Of a DNA stretch of 64,000 nt, positions 42,901 to 54,889 are shown in pieces. Source of the stretch: BRH-c54 sp965284565 (GTDB taxonomy: Bacteria; Bacteroidota; Bacteroidia; Flavobacteriales_E; Vicingaceae); the NCBI GenBank assembly GCA_965284565.1, contig OZ260100.1, positions 3,100,001 to 3,164,000 of the forward strand, given 5' to 3'. Numbering within the stretch: the first letter of the stretch is position 1; each line of letters begins with the position of its first letter. The translations under genes and the position numbers were made by a program. A model generated the notes under the pieces. The model saw nothing but the letters and a program-made list of their open reading frames with translations, searched no databases and had not been told where the DNA came from.

Positions 42901-44769
42901 GGAACAGGAATAACCAACACTTCAACAGGTGTTTTTGATCCTTCTATTGCTGGTGCTGGAACACACCAAATTATCTATACTATTTCAGGTTCTTGTGGTG
43001 ATGCTGATACTATTTCTATAGTTGTAAATGCTCAGGATGATGCTTCTTTTAGTTATTCTCCTACAACTTTCTGTACTACTGATCCTAACCCTACTCCTAC
43101 TATTACTGGAACTGCTAGTGGAACTTTTACTATAGACAACAGTGGTGTAATTAATGCATCTACTGGCGTAGTTAATATTTCTGGAAGTGGTACTGGTAGT
43201 TTTAATGTAACCTATACAACAAATGGTACTTGTCCTGATACATTAACTGTAACAATAAATATTACTTCGGGAGCAGATGCCACTATTACTGCTGCTGGTC
43301 CTTTTTGTGAAAATGACGCTTCAGTAACTTTATCAGCTGTTGATCCAGGGGGAGTTTGGAGTGGAACAGGAATAACAAATACTTCTACAGGAGTTTTCGA
43401 TCCCTCTACTGCTGGTGCTGGAACACACCAAATTATCTATACTATTTCAGGTTCTTGTGGTGATGCTGATACTATTTCTATAGTTGTAAATGCTCAGGAT
43501 GATGCTTCTTTTAGTTATTCTCCTACAACTTTCTGTACTACTGATCCTAACCCTACTCCTAGTATTACCGGAACTACTGGTGGAACTTTTACCATAGACA
43601 ATAGTGGTGTGATTAACTCATCTACGGGGGAAGTTAATATTTCAGGTAGTGGAACAGGTGTTTTTAATGTTACTTATACCACTAATGGTTCTTGTCCTGA
43701 TACAGCTACTGTTTCTATTAATATAAACAATTGTACACTTCCTCAACCTGTTGCTAATTTCTCTGCTTCTCAAACAACTATTTGTGAAGGTGATTGTATT
43801 AATTTTACAGATTTAAGTACTTCCTCAGCAACAGGAGGAATTACTTCATGGAGTTGGACTTTTAATGGTGGTATTCCATCTACATCAGTACAACAAAATC
43901 CTAGTAATGTTTGCTATTCAACAGCAGGAACTTATACTGTTTCATTAACTATTACAGATGCTAATGGAAGTGATGACAGTACAATAATAGCTTATATTAC
44001 TGTAAACAATTGTAGTACACCTACAGCATCTTTTAGTATTTCAGATTCAGAAATATGTGCAGGTGAATGTGTAGACTTTACAGATTCAAGTACTGGAGCT
44101 ACTTCATGGCAATGGACTTTTAATGGAGGAACTCCATCAACTTCAACTGACCAAAATCCTACAAATATTTGTTTTGGAACCGATAGTATATATACTATTG
44201 AACTAATAGCTACAAATGCAAATGGTTCAGATACAACTACATCAACTATTACAGTTCATCCAACTCCTGTAGTAAATGCAGGAAGTGATGTCAGTATTAA
44301 ATTAGGAGAAACTACACTATTAAATGCAACTGGCTCAAGTGGTAATTATTCGTGGACTCCCCCTACTTGGTTAACTTGTCCTTTATGTCCTTCAACTAAT
44401 AGTACACCAGATGAAACTATTACTTATACTGTAACTGTAGTAGATTCAAATGGGTGTAGTGCATCTGATCAAGTAACTGTAATTGTTGATTTCGAATATG
44501 TAATATGGGTTCCTAACATATTCTCTCCTAATGGAGATGGAAACAATGATGTTCTTTATGTTAGAGGTAAAGGAGTTCAAGATATTTCATTTAAAGTTTA
44601 TGATAGATGGGGAGAAAAAGTATTTGAATCTACTAGTTTAAATGACGGTTGGAATGGTAAGTTCAGAGGTAAAGATATGAACAAAGCTGTTTTTGTGTAT
44701 TATCTCGAAGCTACTTTTATAGATGGTAGTAAAGTCACTAAAAAAGGTGATGTAACATTAATTAGATAA
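39922..44769 (+). CDS. Giant secreted surface protein with tandem repeats, PKD domains and T9SS type-B sorting domain
   Basis: The start is placed at 39922 because MKKSFIIIVFTLLSIGAFSQ is a signal peptide; the frame opens at 39754, but those 56 residues lack any function. The mature protein (1615 residues in all) begins with the FVENKGQYD region seen in large SBBP/DUF7948-type proteins (about 30-270). A beta-propeller-like part follows (to about 600), then three near-identical 154-residue modules (positions 42352-43737), two PKD domains (WSWTFNGG and WQWTFNGG), and a CHU_C-type C-terminal domain (IFSPNGDGNNDVL, VYDRWGEKVFE). It is exported by T9SS and attached as an adhesin or gliding-type protein. 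The partner gene is next. Confidence 0.88.
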   Translation: MKKSFIIIVFTLLSIGAFSQPKWTNSPNSERAFVENKGQYDGRNWQSANQIKYALSQQDGWFTFFSNKGITHRIERLVRNPKKKKEEGDVNNNHPSRIHLSEFVNISFLGANNNATIIAEEKTNHYYSYAVKDLNTNDVNNINNVKGYKKITYKNIYNNIDIEYTLHSDGGIKYNVILHPGANPNEIKMKYETFHTNHLDEKIDIKLNSQTGQLEINTASTKIVEHKPLTFYQNSKNVIQSEYVFNNNILTFNLGNYDNTQKVVIDPWVVTPNFNAGDFTREVETDALGNVYVIGGEIPMELRKYGIAGNLIWTYITPWDTNGGDWLGTLATDAAGVSYITQGTGAEIERVSTAGAMVWHANATGIFNITEYWTITFNCDNTKLIVGGTGGTGLNFQAKIYDMDLSNGSVLADVTVGTQGGFTPVEVRSIAPTKNSKYVYLTHTEVGAINQNLTACSSIPDFQVDNTHHLGYKCENYLSASQNGGGLKAIIANDNFFYTHRGDRILQWDINTGALLNNVALPGGSSNNTFGRVVHCSGLDVDATGNVYAGSMDRVVKFDPNLNILSQVNTTGGFTVYDVSVNSNGEVLAVGALLNNSTSTGRGGRIESLNMTAGSQYATVCCDPNFCPINTLCTTDAPVSLNPNTPGGVWSSTPATPGLNTLTGVFDPSVSGAGNFVVTYTLGCGSFSYTISVNVCSSLSVCVEANGDLTVSNGTPVYTWDQWTPPSTITVTNQTQCTSCGGTWTFGSCYNPFPIPLNSCNAPGFWTTFTTGSTVTPPPGIDTLRVTDSFGNFIIINGLANLPACNPTTCDATITAAGPFCENDAPVTLSAVDPGGTWSGNGITNASTGIFDPSVAGPGSHVITYSITGSCTDTDTETIVVNAQDDASFSYSPTTFCTTDPNPTPSITGTTGGTFTIDNSGVINASTGEVNITSSGTGVFNVTYTTNGTCPDTATVSINITSGADATITAAGPFCENDAPVTLSAVDPGGVWSGTGITNTSTGVFDPSIAGAGTHQIIYTISGSCGDADTISIVVNAQDDASFSYSPTTFCTTDPNPTPTITGTASGTFTIDNSGVINASTGVVNISGSGTGSFNVTYTTNGTCPDTLTVTINITSGADATITAAGPFCENDASVTLSAVDPGGVWSGTGITNTSTGVFDPSTAGAGTHQIIYTISGSCGDADTISIVVNAQDDASFSYSPTTFCTTDPNPTPSITGTTGGTFTIDNSGVINSSTGEVNISGSGTGVFNVTYTTNGSCPDTATVSININNCTLPQPVANFSASQTTICEGDCINFTDLSTSSATGGITSWSWTFNGGIPSTSVQQNPSNVCYSTAGTYTVSLTITDANGSDDSTIIAYITVNNCSTPTASFSISDSEICAGECVDFTDSSTGATSWQWTFNGGTPSTSTDQNPTNICFGTDSIYTIELIATNANGSDTTTSTITVHPTPVVNAGSDVSIKLGETTLLNATGSSGNYSWTPPTWLTCPLCPSTNSTPDETITYTVTVVDSNGCSASDQVTVIVDFEYVIWVPNIFSPNGDGNNDVLYVRGKGVQDISFKVYDRWGEKVFESTSLNDGWNGKFRGKDMNKAVFVYYLEATFIDGSKVTKKGDVTLIR
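42352..43737 (+). repeat. Three tandem 462-bp repeats inside the giant surface protein gene
   Basis: Copies begin at 42352, 42814 and 43276 (period exactly 462 bases, 154 codons). Each starts with GATGCCACTATTACTGCTGC or a close variant, and holds the same Cys-containing modules (FCENDA and TTFCTTDPNP). Long stretches are identical at the DNA level. Confidence 0.92.
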
Positions 44770-44797
44770 TAAAAAAAACTAATAAAATAATATATTC

Positions 44798-45862
44798 ATG
44801 AAAAAAATAAGCATTGCTATAGCACTTTTTTGTCAATTTGCATTAATCACAATATCTGAAATCAAGGCTCAAGATATTCATTTTACAATGTATGATGCAA
44901 TGATAATGACCACAAACCCAGCTGCAGTTGGTGTTTTTAATGGAGACTTTAGAGGGGTTTTAAACTATAGAAGCCAGTGGGGAAGTATATCTAATCCATA
45001 TAGAACTTATTCGGTAATGTTTGATGGAGGATTATTAAAAAACAAATGGAGAAACGGTTATTTAGGTGTAGGATTAAGTGCTTTTAAAGATGTTGCTGGA
45101 ACTTCAAATTTTGGAACTACTAAAATCAACCTTGCACTTTCTAGTGTATTGTTTTTAGATGATAAAAACTCTGCATCTGTTGGTTTAATGGGTTCTTGGG
45201 GACAGAACAGTATGAGTCCTGAGAACTTAGAATGGGATTCACAATTTAACGGTCAAAATTTCGATGCCTCTTTAGGTTCTAATGAATTATTTACTTTTGA
45301 AAATACCAATTTCTTTGATTTTTCAGCAGGTGCTTTATGGTCTTATGGTAAAGGAACAAAAACATTAAGTTCTCAAGATGAATTTAACATTCAATCTGGA
45401 ATAGCTTTTTACCATGTTACACGTCCAAATCAACAACTAGATTTTGGAGAAGTAGATAAATTATATTCTAAATTAGCTTTTCACACTGAAGCTCATATTG
45501 GAATAAGCAACAGTAAATTAGCATTTAGACCTAAAGTATTAGCGTATTTCCAAGGACCTACAAGACAAATATTAGGAGCTTTAATGGTTAGGTATACCTT
45601 ACAAGAAGAGTCTAAATATACTGGAGTTTTTAAAGGAGCTGCTATTTCTTTGGGATCTTACTACCGTGTTGGTGATGCATTTGCTCCAGCTATAGAGTTA
45701 GAAATTGCCAGTTTTTCTCTTGGTTTTGCATATGATTTAAACATATCAGGACTAACTGCTGCAACTAATGGAAATGGTGGCCCTGAAGTGTTTATTCGTT
45801 TTATCAATCCAAATCCCTTTACATCTGGAAAAGGTACAAAAAGTAGTGCTAGGTTTAGATAA
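44798..45862 (+). CDS. PorP/SprF family type IX secretion-associated outer-membrane protein
   Basis: A 354-residue outer-membrane beta-barrel. The signal peptide covers residues 1-24 (ending IKAQ). The N-terminal signature DIHFTMYDAMIMTTNPAAVGVFNGDFRGVLNYRSQW is the PorP/SprF hallmark. The rest alternates beta strands. Such proteins receive and anchor specific T9SS type-B substrates at the surface. The gene begins 29 bases after the giant surface protein, so the pair is very probably a dedicated adhesin and its anchor. Confidence 0.93.
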   Translation: MKKISIAIALFCQFALITISEIKAQDIHFTMYDAMIMTTNPAAVGVFNGDFRGVLNYRSQWGSISNPYRTYSVMFDGGLLKNKWRNGYLGVGLSAFKDVAGTSNFGTTKINLALSSVLFLDDKNSASVGLMGSWGQNSMSPENLEWDSQFNGQNFDASLGSNELFTFENTNFFDFSAGALWSYGKGTKTLSSQDEFNIQSGIAFYHVTRPNQQLDFGEVDKLYSKLAFHTEAHIGISNSKLAFRPKVLAYFQGPTRQILGALMVRYTLQEESKYTGVFKGAAISLGSYYRVGDAFAPAIELEIASFSLGFAYDLNISGLTAATNGNGGPEVFIRFINPNPFTSGKGTKSSARFR

Positions 45863-45875
45863 ACATAGATTTTAC

Positions 45876-46058
45876 TTATAGTAACAAAACATCATTTTTG
45901 TGTTTATAAAAAAGGGTATTAACATCATTGTAATCAGAATGAATTATAGAATCAAACTGAGTATTATTCAACAACAATGTATCATTAGCCTGTCCCATTA
46001 AAACCATTGGGAAACAAGTAATAAGAATGATATATAAAAAACTATAACTATTACTCAT
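45876..46058 (-). CDS. Small secreted peptide or gene remnant
   Basis: A 60-residue frame from the ATG at 46058. The first 25 residues form a signal peptide (FLYIILITCFPMVLMGQ), and the remainder (AND to DVLLL) is short and polar. A TATATTTG -7 element (46069-46076) lies 11 bases upstream. I do not recognise it. It may be a secreted peptide or the start of a deleted gene, as it ends only 13 bases from the PorP stop and abuts the rRNA terminator. Confidence 0.35.
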   Translation of the reverse strand: MSNSYSFLYIILITCFPMVLMGQANDTLLLNNTQFDSIIHSDYNDVNTLFYKHKNDVLLL

Positions 46059-46068
46059 AATAAGAGTA

Positions 46069-46076
46069 CAAATATA
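46069..46076 (-). promoter_or_regulatory. -7-like element before the small secreted frame
   Basis: The minus strand reads TATATTTG, exact TAnnTTTG, 11 bases before the ATG. No TTTG is present at -33, where the rRNA terminator stem begins. Confidence 0.35.
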
Positions 46077-46077
46077 A

Positions 46078-46113
46078 AACAAAAAAACCCTTATCTATTA
46101 AGATAAGGGTTTT
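46078..46113 (-). terminator. Terminator of the rRNA operon
   Basis: Perfect 13-base arms AAAACCCTTATCT (46084-46096) and AGATAAGGGTTTT (46101-46113) with a four-base loop. On the minus strand a T-run follows. It is eight bases beyond the 5S rRNA 3' end. Confidence 0.92.
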
Positions 46114-46120
46114 AAAAGAA

Positions 46121-46229
<109 letters not shown>

Positions 46230-46339
46230 AATCATCAATATTTTTATATACAATTAAGCACAAAGTTTTTAAAACTTCTAAGTACTCTATGTATATGACA
46301 ATCAAAGAAAGAAATTACAGAAAAACAAAAACTAAACGA

Positions 46340-49225
<2,886 letters not shown>

Positions 49226-49312
49226 TAACTGTTGTTTTTCTTTTCTATAATTTCTTTCATGATGTCAATGAACTTTTGATATCCTATAACTTAACGTTAT
49301 ATATATCTTCTG

Positions 49313-49386
49313 TGGAGAATATCGGAGTCGAACCGATGACCTCCTGCGTGCAAGGCAGGCGCTCTAGCCAGCTGAGCTAATCCCCC
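49313..49386 (-). tRNA. tRNA-Ala (anticodon TGC)
   Basis: A 74-base cloverleaf: acceptor GGGGGAT pairs with ATTCTCC, D arm AGCTCAGCTGGCTAGAGC, anticodon loop with TGC (CCTTGCACGC), T arm GGTTCGACTCC. No CCA is encoded. It lies between 16S and 23S rRNA, as in most bacteria. Confidence 0.95.
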
Positions 49387-49396
49387 ATTTCCTAAT

Positions 49397-49424
49397 GTTG
49401 AATTATGAATGTTGAATTATGAAT
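49397..49424. repeat. Two direct copies of a 14-base unit in the tRNA spacer
   Basis: GTTGAATTATGAAT occurs twice in a row, at 49397-49410 and 49411-49424, between the two tRNA genes. Confidence 0.8.
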
Positions 49425-49505
49425 TTTTTTTTAATTCTTACTCATACTTCTAAAATTTCCAATATTTAACCTTAATTAAAAAAAGAACGTTTTCTTTTTC
49501 TTTTG

Positions 49506-49579
49506 TAGTCCCACGCAGATTTGAACTGCGGACCTCTACATTATCAGTGTAGCGCTCTAACCAACTGAGCTATGAGACT
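49506..49579 (-). tRNA. tRNA-Ile (anticodon GAT)
   Basis: A 74-base cloverleaf: acceptor AGTCTCA pairs with TGGGACT, D arm AGCTCAGTTGGTTAGAGC, anticodon loop with GAT (ACTGATAATG), T arm GGTTCAAATCTGC-type (CAGTTCAAATCTGCG). No CCA is encoded. It is the first tRNA after 16S rRNA. Confidence 0.95.
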
Positions 49580-49719
49580 GTATAAAAACAATCACAGCTC
49601 AAGGATAGCCCGCAACTGAGCTTGTTTTTGGTTTATTATTTTTTTATAAAAAAATGAAGAAGATAAAAAAGGTAAATATCATATTAATATTGCTATTAAT
49701 ATCGTGTAATTTTTCTCTA

Positions 49720-51249
<1,530 letters not shown>

Positions 51250-51396
51250 TATTCTTAAATGTTCTAAAAAATTACTACGCGTTGATTTTACTCAAGGATA
51301 TTTACCTTTTTTTCTCTACTTCAATTTCTTCAAAGAACTCTCTGTTTTAACCGCTTTCCCCTCTCTCATTCCCATCATTTCGTCTCAAACGGGCTG

Positions 51397-51426
51397 CAAA
51401 AGTACAACTCTTTTCCTTTTCCCAAA
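51397..51426 (-). promoter_or_regulatory. rRNA operon promoter
   Basis: On the minus strand TTTG (51426-51423) and TACTTTTG (51404-51397) are 18 bases apart. The 16S 5' end is about 148 bases further on, the usual leader length. No other promoter match was seen in 51251-51400. Confidence 0.78.
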
Positions 51427-51714
51427 ACTTTTTGTAACTTTTTTTTTACTTTTATTTCCCAACACCCTTAATAAGCTGATTGTGAAGACATTTTTTTTAA
51501 TCTTTTTATCTGATTAGCTTTTTAAGCTTTAAGGTTTTCTTTACAATCCTTTATTACTATAGACAGATATGTAATTGAAAACAACTTACACTAACTCTCA
51601 TACTCTCATACTAAAAAATTAATATATGGTAAGCCATAAGCTATACAATTGGATTAAAACTCAAAATATAAACAAATTTAGTTGTTTATGTTCATAAACA
51701 TTTCATCATAAAAT

Positions 51715-51744
51715 TTTGCATTTTAAAATTTTGTTATACATTTG
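51715..51744 (+). promoter_or_regulatory. Promoter of the cobalamin-riboswitch operon
   Basis: TTTG at 51715-51718 and TACATTTG at 51737-51744 are 18 bases apart. The expected start point, about 51751, falls at the first base of the riboswitch. The stretch 51427-51714 between this and the rRNA promoter is AT-rich, and I see nothing else in it. Confidence 0.78.
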
Positions 51745-51749
51745 CTGCG

Positions 51750-51910
51750 TTATTGGTTTTCAGATTTAACGTCTGGAATTAATAGGGAATCAGGTGAAAA
51801 ACCTGAACTGTACCCGCAACTGTAAGCTCTGTAAGTTTTTACATTTTGCCACTGATTAACCATCGGGAAGGCGTAAAAATAAGGAGAAAGTCAGGAGACC
51901 TGCCACTAAC
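51750..51910 (+). promoter_or_regulatory. Cobalamin riboswitch (RF00174 class)
   Basis: Conserved blocks appear in order: AATAGGGAATCAGGTGAAAA, CTGTACCCGCAACTGTAAG, the GCCACTG block, ATCGGGAAGGCG, and the B12 box AGTCAGGAGACCTGCC (51889-51905). A small hairpin GAAGTG-TTT-CACTTC (51912-51926) follows. It binds adenosylcobalamin or another cobalamin and lowers expression of the downstream uptake genes. Confidence 0.95.
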
Positions 51911-51940
51911 AGAAGTGTTTCACTTCAACATGCTTTCGGG

Positions 51941-51993
51941 AATAAAGGCGAAGAATTTTTCTAACAAAAATTTCTCTTCACTTTATTTTTTTT
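51941..51993 (+). terminator. Riboswitch expression platform (intrinsic terminator)
   Basis: AATAAAG (51941-51947) pairs with CTTTATT (51981-51987), GAAG (51950-51953) with CTTC (51976-51979), and AATTTTT (51954-51960) with AAAAATT (51966-51972). T7 ends at 51993. It precedes the first ATG by 85 bases, so ligand binding probably favours termination. Confidence 0.75.
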
Positions 51994-52078
51994 CAAAACA
52001 AGTTAACCAACTACTGCATTTATGTATTTGATTGGCTTGAGTTAATTTATTTATTAACCTCATTAAAACAAAAAAAAG

Positions 52079-53095
52079 ATGATGAGAAAAAAAATGAAAT
52101 TGGCAAGCTCAGCTTTCCTCGGATTGATGTTATCCGCAACTTACATCAACGCTCAAACCGTTTCAGATTTTGAAAATCTAAACTTATCTACTAACAGTTA
52201 TTGGAGTGGCTCTGATTACAGTGGAACACACATCAATGGTGCTTTTTACAGTTCATTTACTAGCGGAACTGCTGTTTTTCCTAATGTTTATGATACCGCT
52301 TGGGGAGCACCAGGTTATTGGACACAAGGTTTTGCATATTCAAATGTAACCGATAGTGTTACCTCTGGTTTTGGCAACTTATATGCCTCTAAAGCAGCTA
52401 GTGGCTACAACAACTCTGATAACTATATTGTTGCCCAAAATAATGCTGTTATTCAACTTTCCGGACTTGCTCAAAATAATATGGTAACAGGTGTATTTGT
52501 TACCAATAGCACTTATGCTGCTAACAGTATGAGAGACGGAGATGCTATTGGTAAACAATTTGGAGGCGCTACAGGCAATGATCCTGATTGGTTTTTATTG
52601 ACGATAAAAGGCTACACCAATGGAAATATCACTACCGATAGCGTTAACTTTTATTTGGCAGATTATCGTTTTGTTGACAACAACCAAGACTATATTGTTA
52701 AACAATGGGAATGGGTTAACTTAACTTCTTTAGGCAATGTGGATAGTTTAATTTTTACATTAAACTCATCAGATGTTGGACAATGGGGAATGAATACACC
52801 TGCTTTTTTCTGTATGGATAATTTTAATGACCAAACTGTTAATGTTAATGAATTAGCTGAAACTAATAACGTTAATTTTTATCCGAATCCTACAACTAAT
52901 TTTTTAACTATTGCTAGTGAGGTAATGCTAAATTCAATAGAACTGGTAGATATTACAGGTAAAACCATTTTAGTTGAAAGCAATCTAAGCGATAAAAATC
53001 ACACTATTAATTTAAGTGCTTTTGCTAATGGAATTTATTTTATAAAATATACAACTGAAAACCAAACTGCCATTAAAAAAGTAATTAAAAACTAA
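52079..53095 (+). CDS. DUF4465-type secreted protein with T9SS sorting domain
   Basis: A 338-residue protein. The signal peptide is residues 1-25 (ending INAQ). Residues about 28-255 match DUF4465: FENLNLSTNSYWSGSDYSG, GYNNSDNYIVAQNN and the repeated aromatic pattern FYLADYRFVDNNQDYIVKQW. The C-terminal T9SS type-A domain starts at VNFYPNPTTNFLTI. It is the first gene after the cobalamin riboswitch. DUF4465 proteins recur, as far as I recall, in Bacteroidota B12-uptake loci, so it may capture cobalamin at the surface; that role is inferred. The ATG at 52079 is followed by a second in-frame ATG. Confidence 0.82.
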   Translation: MMRKKMKLASSAFLGLMLSATYINAQTVSDFENLNLSTNSYWSGSDYSGTHINGAFYSSFTSGTAVFPNVYDTAWGAPGYWTQGFAYSNVTDSVTSGFGNLYASKAASGYNNSDNYIVAQNNAVIQLSGLAQNNMVTGVFVTNSTYAANSMRDGDAIGKQFGGATGNDPDWFLLTIKGYTNGNITTDSVNFYLADYRFVDNNQDYIVKQWEWVNLTSLGNVDSLIFTLNSSDVGQWGMNTPAFFCMDNFNDQTVNVNELAETNNVNFYPNPTTNFLTIASEVMLNSIELVDITGKTILVESNLSDKNHTINLSAFANGIYFIKYTTENQTAIKKVIKN

Positions 53096-53102
53096 GCAAT
53101 TA

Positions 53103-53825
53103 ATGTCAATTCCAAAAGCCATATTTTGTTGGAGCGGAGGCAAAGATTCTGCCTATTGTTTGCACAAAGTGTTAGCAGAAAAACAGTTTGATGTAACGTA
53201 TCTTTTAACTACTATCAATCAAGATGTAAAAAGAATTTCTATGCACGGAATTCGTGAAGCATTATTGGATAAGCAAGTAGAGGCAATAGGAATTCCAGTG
53301 TTAAAAGTGGGACTTACAACAGCATCTAACGAAGCTTATGAGCAGCAGATGGCCGTTACCTTACAAAAAGCTAAAACAGAAGGTATTGAACATGTTATTT
53401 TTGGAGATATCTTCCTTGAAGATTTAAGAGTTTACAGAGAAAATAACTTATCAAAAATAGGTATGAAAGCCATTTTTCCTTTGTGGAAAATGAACACAAC
53501 TCTTTTAATTAATGATTTTATTTCCAAAAAATTTAAAACCATTTTATGTTGTATTAATGATGGGTTTTTAAAACAAGAATGGATAGGCAAAGAAATAGAT
53601 GCTTCTTTTCTCCAACAACTTCCATCTCATGTTGATCCTTGTGGCGAAAATGGCGAATACCATACTTTCTGTTATGACGGACCTATTTTTAAAAATGAGA
53701 TTCCTTTTATTAAAAAAGAAATAGTGTATAAACCTTTAAACATAAAAACAACAAGTGATTGTTCTTTACCTTCCAATAATCAAACAAATGGCTTTTGGTT
53801 TATTGACTTAATTCCAAAAAATTAA
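53103..53825 (+). CDS. PP-loop ATP pyrophosphatase, diphthine-ammonia ligase (Dph6) family
   Basis: A 240-residue cytoplasmic protein. The PP-loop SGGKDS (11-16) binds ATP. HGIRE (48-52) and GDIFLEDLR (101-109) are conserved in COG2102 proteins. DPCGENGEYHTF (178-189) is the family's strongest signature. Eukaryotic and archaeal Dph6 use ATP and ammonia to amidate diphthine on EF2, a modification bacteria do not have. The gene is seven bases after the DUF4465 gene and four before the next, so it is under B12 control. Amidation of a corrinoid side chain is a possibility, not an established function. Confidence 0.87.
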   Translation: MSIPKAIFCWSGGKDSAYCLHKVLAEKQFDVTYLLTTINQDVKRISMHGIREALLDKQVEAIGIPVLKVGLTTASNEAYEQQMAVTLQKAKTEGIEHVIFGDIFLEDLRVYRENNLSKIGMKAIFPLWKMNTTLLINDFISKKFKTILCCINDGFLKQEWIGKEIDASFLQQLPSHVDPCGENGEYHTFCYDGPIFKNEIPFIKKEIVYKPLNIKTTSDCSLPSNNQTNGFWFIDLIPKN

Positions 53826-53829
53826 AACT

Positions 53830-54819
53830 ATGAAATTTTATCTATATATAATATTAATAATTAATCTGTTATTTTTTAATAACCAAACAATTGCTCAAGG
53901 ACCTTATGCCCCAGCTGTTGGTCAAGTAGGAACAACTGCTATTCATAAAGATTCATCTGTTTTTGTAGCTTGGGCCACTAGCGCTATAATAGAAAGAGGT
54001 TGGCAAAATATTGCCGATACTTCTTTAGGAAAAACTACAGCCGGAACAATAACTGATGTTTTAGGAAAATCAGGAACAGGAGGAGTTGTTAGTCTTGGTG
54101 ATGGAGGCAGTGCTGTTTTAACTTTTACAGCTCCCATTAAAAATGGCTCCGGAGCAGATTTTGCTATTTTCGAAAACTCATTTGACGGACAGTTTTTAGA
54201 ACTCGCTTTTGTTGAAGTAAGTTCAGATAGTATCAACTTTTTTAGATTTCCTGCTCATTCGCTAACTCAAGATACTACTCAACTTGATAATAATGCCAAT
54301 ATGGACGCTACTTCTATTCATAACTTGGCTGGAAAATACCGAGCTCAATACGGAACTCCTTTTGATTTAGACGATGTTGATGGAACTCCGGGATTGGACG
54401 TCAATAATATTACTCACGTTAAAATTATTGATGTAGTCGGAAGTATTAATCCAACTTATGGCACTTATGATGATGACAACAATATTATCAATGACCCTTT
54501 CCCTACTCCATTTCCTACCGGTGGTTTTGACTTAGACGCCATTGGTATCATTCACCAACAACCAACCAACATTAATGAAAATGAACAAATTGTCAACCAA
54601 ATTTATCCCAATCCATTTTCAACTAATTTAACCTTAGAGTTAAACATCAACACTGATTATAGCTATTCCATTGTTGACATGAATGGTAAAACACTTTTTG
54701 AAGAAACAACATTACCAAACAACAACACCATTAATACAACTAACTTAAAAAAAGGAATTTATTTTTTAAAAATTATTGCCAACAAACAAGTATCAACACA
54801 TAAAATAATAAAGTTGTGA
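53830..54819 (+). CDS. Secreted protein with T9SS sorting domain, in the cobalamin operon
   Basis: A 329-residue protein. The signal peptide is residues 1-23 (ending TIAQ). The body (about 25-250) is a beta-rich domain with SLGDGGSAVLTF, GADFAIFENSF, then LAFVEVSSD and DLDDVDG, where acidic loops suggest calcium binding. I know this only as a Bacteroidota cell-surface protein type. A T9SS type-A domain follows from QIYPNPFSTNLTLE. It lies in the riboswitch operon between the PP-loop gene and the TonB receptor, so a surface role in corrinoid capture is plausible. Confidence 0.75.
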   Translation: MKFYLYIILIINLLFFNNQTIAQGPYAPAVGQVGTTAIHKDSSVFVAWATSAIIERGWQNIADTSLGKTTAGTITDVLGKSGTGGVVSLGDGGSAVLTFTAPIKNGSGADFAIFENSFDGQFLELAFVEVSSDSINFFRFPAHSLTQDTTQLDNNANMDATSIHNLAGKYRAQYGTPFDLDDVDGTPGLDVNNITHVKIIDVVGSINPTYGTYDDDNNIINDPFPTPFPTGGFDLDAIGIIHQQPTNINENEQIVNQIYPNPFSTNLTLELNINTDYSYSIVDMNGKTLFEETTLPNNNTINTTNLKKGIYFLKIIANKQVSTHKIIKL

Positions 54820-54889
54820 TTGGATAAAGGGTAAATGTTAATCAGATAACTCTTAACCTTATCAACTCATAAATTTCTAAACTATATTA

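Noticed and set aside
51846..52031. Frame of 61 codons upstream of the DUF4465 gene
   Set aside because: It covers the riboswitch and its terminator platform and is an accidental frame.
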